Source: an uncultured Pseudomonas sp. (GTDB lineage: Bacteria; Pseudomonadota; Gammaproteobacteria; Pseudomonadales; Pseudomonadaceae). From it: a stretch of 12,344 nucleotides of DNA. The position numbers and the translations under genes were made by a program. Positions within the stretch are counted from its first letter, which is position 1. Each line of letters starts with the position of its first letter. Under the pieces are notes generated by a model. It saw only the letters and a list, made by a program, of their open reading frames with translations, was not told the origin of the DNA and ran no database searches. Shown piece after piece: positions 6,101 to 12,308 of this stretch. The DNA is taken from the NCBI RefSeq assembly GCF_946885885.1, contig NZ_CAMPHN010000129.1:1-12344 (forward strand), in the 5' to 3' direction.

Positions 6101-6235
6101 CCTGCCAAGGCCTGGCAGGCCGTTGAAAAGCGCCTGAATTCTGCGCAATACACGCTGGGTGTGGCGCGTTTCAGGCGTTTCGCGCCTTGCCCGGGCAGTC
6201 CGCGGGGCCTCAACCGCTGGGATTTTCAACGGCCT
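6101..6235 (+). repeat. Nested inverted repeats in the alaA leader
   Basis: Three perfect inverted repeats are seen. CCTGCCA (6101-6107) pairs with TGGCAGG (6113-6119). A 13-bp arm beginning AGGCCGTTG (6117-6129) pairs with 6223-6235. Inside that, CGCCTGAA (about 6131-6138) pairs with TTCAGGCG (about 6170-6177). The first hairpin and the long 13-bp pairing share bases 6117-6119, so they partly compete. If the leader is transcribed it could fold into one large closed structure. No known riboswitch class is recognised. Confidence 0.5.
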
Positions 6236-6288
6236 ACCCGGCAAACCGTGGTTGTTACGCGGTATTTCCTCATATCGGGATCACTTAC

Positions 6289-7500
6289 ATGCAGTTCAGC
6301 AAATCGAACAAGCTCGCCAACGTCTGCTACGACATCCGCGGGCCCGTGCTCAAGCACGCTAAGCGTCTGGAAGAGGAAGGCCACCGCATCCTCAAGCTGA
6401 ATATCGGCAATCCGGCGCCGTTCGGTTTCGAGGCGCCCGAGGAAATCCTTCAGGACGTGATCCGCAACCTGCCCACCGCCCAGGGTTACAGCGACTCCAA
6501 GGGTCTGTTCAGCGCGCGCAAAGCGGTGATGCAGTACTACCAGCAGAAGCAGGTCGAAGGCATCGGCATCGAGGATATCTACCTCGGCAACGGCGTTTCC
6601 GAGCTGATCGTCATGGCCATGCAGGCGCTATTGAACAACGGCGACGAAGTGCTGATCCCGGCCCCGGACTACCCGCTATGGACCGCGGCCGTGGCGCTGT
6701 CCGGCGGCAAGCCGGTGCATTACCTGTGCGACGAACAGGCCGGCTGGTTCCCCGATATCGCCGACATCAAGGCCAAGATCACCCCCAATACCAAGGCCCT
6801 GGTATTGATCAACCCGAACAACCCGACGGGCGCGGTCTATTCGCGCGAAGTGTTGATGGATATCGTCGAAGTGGCGCGCCAGCACAACTTGGTGCTGTTT
6901 TCGGACGAAATCTACGACAAGATTCTCTACGACGAAGCCCAGCACATCGCCACCGCCTCCCTTGCGCCGGACGTACTGTGCCTGACGTTCAACGGCCTGT
7001 CCAAATCCTATCGCGTGGCCGGCTTCCGCTCCGGCTGGGTGGCGATTTCCGGGCCGAAACACCGTGCGCAGAGCTATATCGAAGGCATCGACATCCTGGC
7101 CAACATGCGCCTGTGCGCCAACGTACCGAGCCAGCATGCGATCCAGACCGCCCTGGGCGGTTATCAGAGCATCAACGATCTGGTATTGCCCAACGGCCGC
7201 CTGCTGGAGCAGCGCAACCGCACTTGGGAGCTGCTCAACGACATCCCCGGGATCAGCTGCGTCAAACCGATGGGCGCACTCTATGCGTTTCCGAAAATCG
7301 ACCCGAAGGTCTGCCCCATTCATAACGACGAGAAATTCGTTCTCGACCTGCTGCTCTCCGAGAAGCTGCTGATCGTCCAGGGCACGGCCTTCAACTGGCC
7401 CTGGCCCGACCACTTCCGCGTGGTGACCTTGCCGCGGGTGGACGAACTGGAACAGGCCATCGGGCGCATCGGCAACTTCCTCAAGTCCTACCAACAATAG
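6289..7500 (+). CDS. alaA: Alanine-forming aminotransferase, AlaA-type (class I/II PLP enzyme)
   Basis: Cytosolic PLP-dependent aminotransferase of 403 residues, close to the 405 of E. coli AlaA (YfbQ), which makes alanine from pyruvate and glutamate. Fold-type I landmarks are present: Asn178 in NPNNPTG (175-181), Asp206 and Tyr209 in SDEIYD, the Schiff-base Lys239 in GLSKSYR, Arg247 in GFRSGW, and the substrate-carboxylate Arg377 in HFRVVTLP. The N-terminus (KLANVCYDIRGPVLKHAKRLEEEGHRILKLNIGNP) is typical of the AlaA subgroup. The ATG at 6289 has only a modest ribosome site (GGGA at 6277-6280); earlier in-frame codons would read through the inverted repeats of the leader. The SDR remnant starts 12 bp after its stop, so the three genes probably share a transcript. 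Confidence 0.93.
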   Translation: MQFSKSNKLANVCYDIRGPVLKHAKRLEEEGHRILKLNIGNPAPFGFEAPEEILQDVIRNLPTAQGYSDSKGLFSARKAVMQYYQQKQVEGIGIEDIYLGNGVSELIVMAMQALLNNGDEVLIPAPDYPLWTAAVALSGGKPVHYLCDEQAGWFPDIADIKAKITPNTKALVLINPNNPTGAVYSREVLMDIVEVARQHNLVLFSDEIYDKILYDEAQHIATASLAPDVLCLTFNGLSKSYRVAGFRSGWVAISGPKHRAQSYIEGIDILANMRLCANVPSQHAIQTALGGYQSINDLVLPNGRLLEQRNRTWELLNDIPGISCVKPMGALYAFPKIDPKVCPIHNDEKFVLDLLLSEKLLIVQGTAFNWPWPDHFRVVTLPRVDELEQAIGRIGNFLKSYQQ

Positions 7501-7512
7501 TTGGAGATCGTC

Positions 7513-7695
7513 ATGGCCCAGGGCAAACGCTACCTGCTTAGCGGGGCCAGCTCCGGCATCGGCGCTGCGCTTGCCCGCGAATTGGCCACACATATCGACA
7601 AGCGCCACAACAGCGCCTACGGCCCCAGCTGGCCCCGGGCGATTATCGGCTGCCTGCTGCCGTTCCTGCCCACCTCGATGATTGCCAAGTTCTGA
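7513..7695 (+). pseudogene. Short-chain dehydrogenase remnant with a large in-frame internal deletion
   Basis: The frame encodes 60 residues. Residues 1-26 (SGASSGIGAALARELA) are the cofactor-binding start of a classical SDR, with the glycine motif that binds NAD(P). Residues from about 28 (HIDKRHNSAYGPSWPRAI...LPFLPTSMIAKF) look like the last 30-odd residues of an SDR. The middle, which would hold the Asn-Ser-Tyr-Lys catalytic residues, is absent; normal SDRs are about 240-260 residues, so roughly 180-200 codons appear lost without shifting the frame. The junction is near 7591-7596. The ribosome site TTGGAG (7501-7506) is intact and the stop overlaps the next ATG (TGATG). No enzyme activity is expected. 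The peptide may persist only to keep the downstream gene translated. Confidence 0.75.
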
Positions 7696-8147
7696 TGGAT
7701 CTACAGATCGACGACTTTTATAAAGACGCGGCCGCCGGGCTGCTGGCCCTTTATCAGGTATTTCCGCGCAAGATGGCGCTGTATGTCGAGGACCTGATCG
7801 GCCGCGAGGAGCCCGACGAATTCGGCCTGCCCACGCCACGCCATCAGAGCTGCCTGGGCGCCTTGTTATGGCTGGCCGAGGAAGGCTACCTGCGGTTCGA
7901 ATCGACCATCGGTTACGACGCCCTCGATCAAGCCGTGCTCAGCGAAAAGGGCTTCCTACGCCTGAGCCGCGGGGTGCCTCATGCCTTGCGCGAAGGCGAG
8001 GCATTGCCGCCGAGCGTGCGCCGGGTGCATGCCACGCTGGCGTTCCAATTACGCGAAGCCCTGGCGCAACGGCATGGCGAACGGGTCGCCCGACTGACCC
8101 GCCTGCTCTTCGAAAGCGCTCTAGATCGGGCAAACGACACAGTTTGA
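7695..8147 (+). CDS. Conserved-looking hypothetical protein, possible winged-helix fold
   Basis: Protein of 150 residues that I do not recognise. It is mainly helical and has no signal peptide or membrane segment. Residues about 45-90 (PRHQSCLGALLWLAEEGYLRFES, then VLSEKGFLRL) read like a helix-turn-helix followed by a beta wing, as in winged-helix proteins, and a helical tail follows (about 110-142). No metal-binding or catalytic motif stands out; the single Cys is Cys53. The ATG shares its first base with the TGA of the SDR remnant and has no Shine-Dalgarno of its own, so it depends on translational coupling. It lies between alaA and htpX, the place where I recall P. aeruginosa PA2829. A regulatory role is only a guess. 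Confidence 0.75.
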   Translation: MDLQIDDFYKDAAAGLLALYQVFPRKMALYVEDLIGREEPDEFGLPTPRHQSCLGALLWLAEEGYLRFESTIGYDALDQAVLSEKGFLRLSRGVPHALREGEALPPSVRRVHATLAFQLREALAQRHGERVARLTRLLFESALDRANDTV

Positions 8148-8159
8148 AATAGTCGCTCA

Positions 8160-8188
8160 GTTGAATAGCCAAGGGCTTGGCCCTATAT
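8160..8188 (+). promoter_or_regulatory. Sigma-32 (heat-shock)-like promoter of htpX
   Basis: GTTGAAT (8160-8166) and CCCTATAT (8181-8188) are 14 bp apart. This resembles the RpoH consensus CTTGAA / CCCCATnT, with seven of eight matches in the -10 region. The transcript would start near 8195 and leave a leader of about 35 bases. htpX belongs to the RpoH regulon in E. coli, which agrees. Confidence 0.6.
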
Positions 8189-8228
8189 AGCCGGCATCTA
8201 GAAAGCATTTCCCTTGAGGACACTACCA

Positions 8229-9098
8229 ATGCGTATTCTGCTGTTCCTGGCTACCAACTTGGCCGTCCTGGTCATCGCCAGCATCACCCTGAAGCTACTG
8301 GGGGTGGATCGTTTCACCGGGCAGAACTACGGCAGCCTGCTGATTTTCTGCGCAGTATTCGGTTTCGCCGGCTCGCTGATCTCGCTGTTCATCTCCAAGT
8401 GGATGGCGAAGATGAGCACAGGCACCCAGATCATCACCCAGCCGCGCACCCGTCACGAACAGTGGCTGCTGCAGACCGTCGAGCAATTGTCCCGCGAAGC
8501 CGGGATCAAGATGCCGGAGGTGGGCATCTTCCCCGCGTACGAATCCAACGCCTTCGCCACCGGCTGGAACAAGAACGACGCCCTGGTCGCGGTCAGCCAG
8601 GGTCTACTGGAACGCTTCTCGCCCGATGAAGTGAAAGCCGTGCTGGCCCATGAAATCGGCCACGTGGCCAACGGCGACATGGTCACCCTGGCACTGATCC
8701 AGGGCGTGGTGAACACCTTCGTGATGTTCTTCGCGCGGATTTTCGGCAACTTCGTCGATAAAGCCATCTTGAAGAACGAAGGCGGCCCCGGCATCGGCTA
8801 TTTCGTCGCGACCATTTTCGCCGAATTGGTGCTGGGCATCCTCGCCAGCATCATCGTCATGTGGTTCTCGCGCCAGCGCGAATTCCGCGCCGACGAAGCC
8901 GGTGCACGCCTCGCCGGCCCCGGAGCTATGATCGCCGCCCTGCAGCGCCTGCGCGCCGAACAGGAGGTGCCGGTGAGCATGCCCAGCAGCCTGCAAGCCT
9001 TCGGTATCAACGGCGGTCTGAAGCATGGTCTGGCCGGCTTGCTGATGACCCACCCGCCGCTGGAAGAGCGTATCGAAGCACTGCGCCGCCTGAGCTGA
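8229..9098 (+). CDS. htpX: Membrane zinc metalloprotease HtpX
   Basis: Inner-membrane M48-family protease of 289 residues that degrades misfolded or damaged membrane proteins together with FtsH. Two N-terminal membrane helices (about 4-24 and 36-56) precede the cytosolic catalytic domain. The zinc site is His141-Glu142-xx-His145 (HEIGHV) with third ligand Glu218 in the [10 protein letters not shown] block. Two further hydrophobic segments (about 153-172 and 190-213) lie between these ligands, as in E. coli HtpX. The C-terminus has the THPPLEERI motif typical of the family. The ATG at 8229 follows GAGGA (8216-8220) at eight bases; an upstream TTG reading is not needed. A sigma-32-like promoter lies upstream and a strong terminator downstream. 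Confidence 0.97.
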   Translation: MRILLFLATNLAVLVIASITLKLLGVDRFTGQNYGSLLIFCAVFGFAGSLISLFISKWMAKMSTGTQIITQPRTRHEQWLLQTVEQLSREAGIKMPEVGIFPAYESNAFATGWNKNDALVAVSQGLLERFSPDEVKAVLAHEIGHVANGDMVTLALIQGVVNTFVMFFARIFGNFVDKAILKNEGGPGIGYFVATIFAELVLGILASIIVMWFSRQREFRADEAGARLAGPGAMIAALQRLRAEQEVPVSMPSSLQAFGINGGLKHGLAGLLMTHPPLEERIEALRRLS

Positions 9099-9113
9099 GC
9101 AAGGCGACAAACG

Positions 9114-9145
9114 AAAAATGGCGACCTCGGGGTCGCCATTTTTTT
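9114..9145 (+). terminator. Strong intrinsic terminator after htpX
   Basis: A perfect 13-bp stem (9114-9126 with 9131-9143) closes on TCGG and ends in a run of seven T residues (9139-9145). The stem begins with five A residues, so it could also stop transcription coming from the right. It lies 15 bp after the htpX stop. Confidence 0.9.
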
Positions 9146-9161
9146 GCGGCGTTGCCGCCTC

Positions 9162-9192
9162 TTTGGGCTTCGCGGGCTCAGCACCGACCTAC
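9162..9192. repeat. Dispersed TTGGGCTTCG...CGACCTAC element, copy 2 (degraded)
   Basis: Blocks TTGGGCTTCG, GGCTCAGC and CGACCTAC occur in the same order and spacing as in the copy at 5955-5986, with small deletions and substitutions. It starts 17 bp after the htpX terminator. Confidence 0.5.
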
Positions 9193-9201
9193 ATCGCCCC
9201 G

Positions 9202-9266
9202 GTAGCCCGGATGCAATCCGGGAGCGATGGCGCTGCACAACTTTCCCCGGACTTCATCCGGGCTAC
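9202..9266. repeat. Dispersed Pseudomonas-type inverted repeat, GTAGCCCGGATG class
   Basis: The 21-bp arms 9202-9222 (beginning GTAGCCCGGATG) and 9246-9266 are reverse complements except at two positions, with a 23-base loop. Such GTAGCCCGGAT...ATCCGGGCTAC repeats are, from general knowledge, frequent between Pseudomonas genes. No transposase is present. Confidence 0.8.
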
Positions 9267-9315
9267 AGGCGGGCAGCCGTTCGTAGGAGGCGCGCCCTCG
9301 CGGCGAATGCAGTTG

Positions 9316-9359
9316 GGTGGAGGGCGCTTCATTCCATCCACCGGCCGCGATGGTGGATG
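9316..9359. repeat. TCCACC/GGTGGA hairpin element
   Basis: CATCCACC (9335-9342) pairs perfectly with GGTGGATG (9352-9359) across nine bases. An upstream GGTGGA (9316-9321) can pair with the same TCCACC instead, so two folds are possible. Six A residues follow the right arm. It resembles a third dispersed repeat class. Confidence 0.55.
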
Positions 9360-9458
9360 AAAAAAGCGTCAGCTACGCGCCCCGAGCCACCCGACACAAG
9401 CAGCCTCGTGGATCGGAGGAAATCCGGGACTCTGTCTGGCCCGAGCTGCATCCGAAGC

Positions 9459-10109
9459 TCAACCCCTACGCAATCGATACACCCGCTCGTCCAGGCGCTG
9501 CAAACCACGCTGGCGGAATTTTTCGTCCAATGCATCGCCACACTCCAGCGCTTCGATCCGCCATGCCCCCGCAAACAACTGCTGCACCTCGCCATCGCTC
9601 ACGGCAAAAGGCGGCCCTTGCATCTGTGCCTGCTCGTAGTCCAGGGTCACCAGCAAGCCTTGATCGGCAGCTGGCAGAATTGCCGAGAGATGCGCGGCAT
9701 AACGCGCGCGCATTTCATCCGGCAGGGCAATCAGCGCGGCGCGATCGTAAAAAGCCTGGCAGTCGCCGAGCTGCTGCGCCGTCAGGGCAAAAAAGTCGCC
9801 ACAGTAGATTTCCATCGCCCCGGCGCGATAGACCAGAAATGCGCCCTCCCGGCTGATTTGCGGCTGCAATGCATGTTCATGGAAAAACTCCTCGACCGCC
9901 TTCTGCGCCAACTCGACGCCCACCACCCGATGGCCTTGGGAGGCCAACCAGGCGATATCCAGACTTTTGCCACATAACGGCAGCAGTACCCGCGCCTGAC
10001 CCGGGAGAGCCAAGGCAGGCCAATGCCGCTGCAGACAAGGATTGACCTCCGGCAGATGGAAGCCGATTTCACCGCGCGCCCAACGCGCTTGCCAAAAATC
10101 CGCGTGCAT
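9459..10109 (-). CDS. tpm: Thiopurine S-methyltransferase (metalloid methylation)
   Basis: Cytosolic SAM-dependent methyltransferase of 216 residues, close to the 218 of Pseudomonas Tpm. The N-terminus [26 protein letters not shown] is the TPMT family signature. Motif I is [27 protein letters not shown] (about 41-67), in which CGKSLD replaces the usual glycine loop and Glu66 should bind the ribose of [14 protein letters not shown] (about 119-129) is motif IV. Bacterial Tpm methylates thiopurines and is linked to selenium and tellurium volatilisation and tellurite resistance; the natural substrate is not evident here. The ATG at 10109-10107 follows a purine-rich AGGGGG. It is divergent from the dioxygenase gene. 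Confidence 0.95.
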   Translation of the reverse strand: MHADFWQARWARGEIGFHLPEVNPCLQRHWPALALPGQARVLLPLCGKSLDIAWLASQGHRVVGVELAQKAVEEFFHEHALQPQISREGAFLVYRAGAMEIYCGDFFALTAQQLGDCQAFYDRAALIALPDEMRARYAAHLSAILPAADQGLLVTLDYEQAQMQGPPFAVSDGEVQQLFAGAWRIEALECGDALDEKFRQRGLQRLDERVYRLRRG

Positions 10110-10196
10110 AACGCCCCCTATCGATGCTCAAGCCCCTGATGCTGACTGAAATCATCCGGAGACGCCAACCCTGCCGGCCGCTCAAGCACGACCAAC

Positions 10197-10215
10197 AAAT
10201 CGATATATACGATTT
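10197..10215. promoter_or_regulatory. AT-rich inverted repeat between tpm and the dioxygenase gene
   Basis: AAATCG (10197-10202) and CGATTT (10210-10215) are perfect inverted arms around a 7-base ATATATA spacer. It contains a T-N11-A arrangement (T10200, A10212), as in LysR-type operators. It lies about 75 bp before the dioxygenase start and 88 bp before tpm, so it could serve either divergent gene. No regulator gene is adjacent, and low-complexity AT DNA can produce this by chance. Confidence 0.4.
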
Positions 10216-10289
10216 AAATACGCGGATATTTGCGCTTTTATCTTCGTATTAGCAGATGGAACATAGGGGCAATCGTCAAGGAGCCAGCC

Positions 10290-11057
10290 ATGTTACCCAG
10301 TCTATTCATCTCTCACGGCTCGCCCATGCTGGCCCTCGATCCCCAGGCCAGCGGTCCCGCCCTCGCCCGCCTGGCGGCCGAATGGCCGAAGCCGAGCGCC
10401 ATAGTGGTGGTGTCCGCGCATTGGGAAAGCGCCGACCTGCGCGTCGGCGCCGCCGCCCAGCCGCGCACCTGGCATGATTTCCACGGTTTTCCCGCCGCCC
10501 TGTATGCGCTTCGCTACCCCGCGCCCGGCGATCCTGCCCTGGCGGCGCGCATCGTCGACTTGCTCGGCGACGCCGGCCTGACAGCGCGACTCGACGCCGA
10601 ACGGCCACTGGATCATGGCGCCTGGGTGCCGTTGTCGCTGATGTACCCACAGGCCGATATTCCGGTTGTGCAGATTTCCTTACCCAGCCATCTCGGGCCT
10701 ACCCTGCAAAGCCGCATCGGCCATGCCCTGGCGCCCCTGCGCGAGCAGAACATATTGCTGATCGGCTCTGGCAGCATCACCCACAACCTGGGTCAACTCG
10801 ATTGGCAGGCAGGCCCCGAGACTATCGCGCCCTGGGCGCAAGCGTTTCGCGATTGGACGGTCGACAAGCTGGCGGGCGACGATGAGAGCGCCTTGCACGA
10901 TTATCGCCGCCAAGCGCCTCACGCCGTGCGCAGCCACCCGACCGAGGAACATCTGCTGCCGCTGTTCTTCGCCCGCGCCGCAGGTGGCCGCTTCAAAGTC
11001 GAACACAGCGGCTTCAGCCTCGGCGCACTGGCAATGGATATCTACAGCTTCGCTTGA
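10290..11057 (+). CDS. ygiD: 4,5-DOPA dioxygenase extradiol-type protein (LigB superfamily)
   Basis: Cytosolic protein of 255 residues of the DODA/YgiD family. Members are class III extradiol ring-cleavage dioxygenases with a metal held by histidines. Likely ligands and active-site residues are His9 (FISHGSP), His44 (SAHWE), His109 (LDHGAWVPL), His165 (SITHN) and His216/His221 (SHPTEEHLLPL). YPAPGDPALA (76-85) and GSGSITHNL (159-167) are also typical. The ATG at 10290 follows AAGGAG (10278-10283) with six bases between. The real substrate in bacteria is usually unknown; E. coli YgiD acts on DOPA in vitro. Its stop is 11 bp from that of the convergent cNMP-domain gene, with no terminator visible between. 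Confidence 0.93.
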   Translation: MLPSLFISHGSPMLALDPQASGPALARLAAEWPKPSAIVVVSAHWESADLRVGAAAQPRTWHDFHGFPAALYALRYPAPGDPALAARIVDLLGDAGLTARLDAERPLDHGAWVPLSLMYPQADIPVVQISLPSHLGPTLQSRIGHALAPLREQNILLIGSGSITHNLGQLDWQAGPETIAPWAQAFRDWTVDKLAGDDESALHDYRRQAPHAVRSHPTEEHLLPLFFARAAGGRFKVEHSGFSLGALAMDIYSFA

Positions 11058-11068
11058 CCCGGCGGCGC

Positions 11069-12130
11069 TCAGGCGGCGTTCGGTTCCGGCGACGGATCGT
11101 TGAGTAGATACGCCTCGAAACCCAACTGATTGAGCAGGTGCACCGCCAATTCGCTGCGAATGCCACCGTCCGGAGTGACCGCATAGAGCGCGCCGCGGTC
11201 CAGGTTCTCGGCCTGATTACGCAGATTGGCGACCGGCAGGCTGACGCTGCCTGGCTGGTGACTGATGCGGTATTCCACGGACAGACGCACATCCAGCAAC
11301 TGCAACTGCCGCTGGTCGCGCATGACGATCAGCTTAAGCTGCTCCGTACTGATCTTCGGGATTAGCGTCGGGTGCACCAGTTCGACGAACAACTCACGGG
11401 ACAGACGTGCCAGCACACCCGCTTCGAGCATGGTCACGGTGGCCGAGCGCACGGCACCGCTGACCAGCGCCTCCTCGCCAAAAAAATCCCCAACCTGCAA
11501 AATCTGCTGCGGATCCTGCTGATAGGCCGAAGGCAGCGTCACCGCCGCCTTGCCGCTTTTGAGCACGAAAAAATACTCGCCCGGCTCGCCGTAGCGCACC
11601 ACGGCTTCGCCCGCCGCCACCTCAATATCTTCGAAGCGCGCGAGCAAGGTATGCAGATGCGACGGCGGCAATCGACCGAACAACGGCGAACTCAATAGCT
11701 TGCCCAGCCAATCCTCATCGTCGTGCTGCTCCTCGACCTGGGTATCGAGACTCACCACACCGTAATCAGCGGTCTGACTCCAACTGAGCAAACGCTCCAA
11801 CAAGCCGCGATCCACCGCGAACAGGGTGACATCGCTAAGTGCGACCACCGATTGTGCGTGCGGCTGTACCTCGTTGAGGGCATTGCAGGCCTGCGGACTG
11901 CCCGCCAGCATCGGTTTGCGCGCGCCCTCCTCGCCCAACCCGACCTTACCTTCCAATAGGTAATACAGCGCCGCGGATTTCTCTCCGCGCCTGAACAACG
12001 GGGTTCCGGCTTTGCGCTGCACCAGTTGCACGCTATCGAGCACTTGCTGGCGGTATTGCGGGCTGAGAAAGTCGAACGGACTGAATCGGAGCAGCGACTC
12101 CAATGTCAAAGAAGGTGTAGCGGTACCCAT
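11069..12130 (-). CDS. Tandem cyclic-nucleotide-binding-type domains plus rhodanese-like domain protein
   Basis: Protein of 353 residues without signal peptide, membrane segment or DNA-binding helix-turn-helix. The first cNMP-type barrel (about 14-120) is degenerate: no phosphate-binding cassette is seen. The second (about 147-255) has a good cassette, FGEEALVSGAVRSATV, with Glu219 and Arg228 where cyclic nucleotides are held. Residues about 260-345 look like a rhodanese domain (LLDVRLSVEYRISHQPGSVSLPV), but the active loop reads TPDGGIRS with no cysteine, so sulfurtransferase activity is not expected. The degenerate-plus-intact pair recalls P. aeruginosa CbpA, a cAMP-binding protein, but I cannot claim orthology. 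The start at 12130 is set by GGAGGG (complement of 12138-12143) seven bases upstream; a longer reading from a TTG at 12193 is not supported. Confidence 0.88.
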   Translation of the reverse strand: MGTATPSLTLESLLRFSPFDFLSPQYRQQVLDSVQLVQRKAGTPLFRRGEKSAALYYLLEGKVGLGEEGARKPMLAGSPQACNALNEVQPHAQSVVALSDVTLFAVDRGLLERLLSWSQTADYGVVSLDTQVEEQHDDEDWLGKLLSSPLFGRLPPSHLHTLLARFEDIEVAAGEAVVRYGEPGEYFFVLKSGKAAVTLPSAYQQDPQQILQVGDFFGEEALVSGAVRSATVTMLEAGVLARLSRELFVELVHPTLIPKISTEQLKLIVMRDQRQLQLLDVRLSVEYRISHQPGSVSLPVANLRNQAENLDRGALYAVTPDGGIRSELAVHLLNQLGFEAYLLNDPSPEPNAA

Positions 12131-12188
12131 ATCGATGCCCTCCGCGATGACGCAGCAACCTGTCACCCATACGTTCACACTAGCCCAT

Positions 12189-12218
12189 AGCATACAGACG
12201 GGGCGTCTATTTCGTCAC
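12189..12218 (-). promoter_or_regulatory. Candidate promoter of the cNMP/rhodanese gene with internal palindrome
   Basis: Reading leftward, GTGACG (12218-12213) and TATGCT (12194-12189) are 18 bp apart and match the sigma-70 hexamers at four of six positions each. Between them lies a perfect AGACG-N3-CGTCT palindrome (12196-12208), which could be an operator. The leader would be about 50 bases. Confidence 0.4.
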
Positions 12219-12252
12219 CGCAGCGCCTTGGCAGACGAATATCGACGCCCAC

Positions 12253-12286
12253 AAAAAAGCCCCGCATCACGACAATGCGGGGCTTT
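12253..12286 (-). terminator. Intrinsic terminator of the right-edge minus-strand gene
   Basis: A perfect 12-bp stem (12256-12267 with 12275-12286) has a seven-base loop. On the minus strand it ends in six T residues (complement of 12253-12258). It lies 22 bp after the stop of the partial gene at the right edge. The plus strand has only three T residues after the GC stem, so it works mainly leftward. Confidence 0.9.
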
Positions 12287-12308
12287 CGTCAGCTTGCGCC
12301 GTCAGCCA

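Larger units (their letters stand above)
5670..6288. other. 619-bp gene-free gap with repeats and regulatory DNA
   Basis: No credible coding region is seen between the divergent starts of msrB and alaA. The gap contains a hairpin next to msrB, a 20-bp tandem duplication, two adjacent long inverted repeats, a leftward terminator-like hairpin, a likely alaA promoter and a structured leader; each is listed separately. Short open frames here have poor codon use, cross the inverted repeats and lack ribosome sites. Confidence 0.7.
9099..9458. other. 360-bp gap between htpX and tpm, made of repeats
   Basis: No coding region is supported. After the htpX terminator the gap holds a degraded GTTGGGCTTCG-type element (9162-9192), a GTAGCCCGG inverted repeat (9202-9266) and a TCCACC/GGTGGA hairpin element (9316-9359). 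A small GAGCT...AGCTC inverted repeat (9443-9460) just after the tpm stop has no T run and is not a convincing terminator. From memory, a carboxypeptidase-like gene lies here in P. aeruginosa; it is absent. Confidence 0.7.

Noticed and set aside
5983..6213. 76-codon minus-strand frame in the msrB-alaA gap
   Set aside because: It runs through the leftward terminator and leader inverted repeats, has poor codon use and no ribosome site.
6676..7839. 387-codon open frame on the minus strand opposite alaA and the following genes
   Set aside because: alaA has a complete set of PLP-enzyme residues in the other frame; the antisense frame has biased composition and no family features.
9144..9977. 277-codon plus-strand frame over the repeat gap and tpm
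   Set aside because: It starts in dispersed repeats and overlaps the tpm coding region antisense, with no protein-family features.
12131..12193. Possible CRP/Vfr binding site upstream of the cNMP-domain gene
   Set aside because: Only one TGTGA half-site is seen on the minus strand; the second half does not match TCACA at the required spacing.
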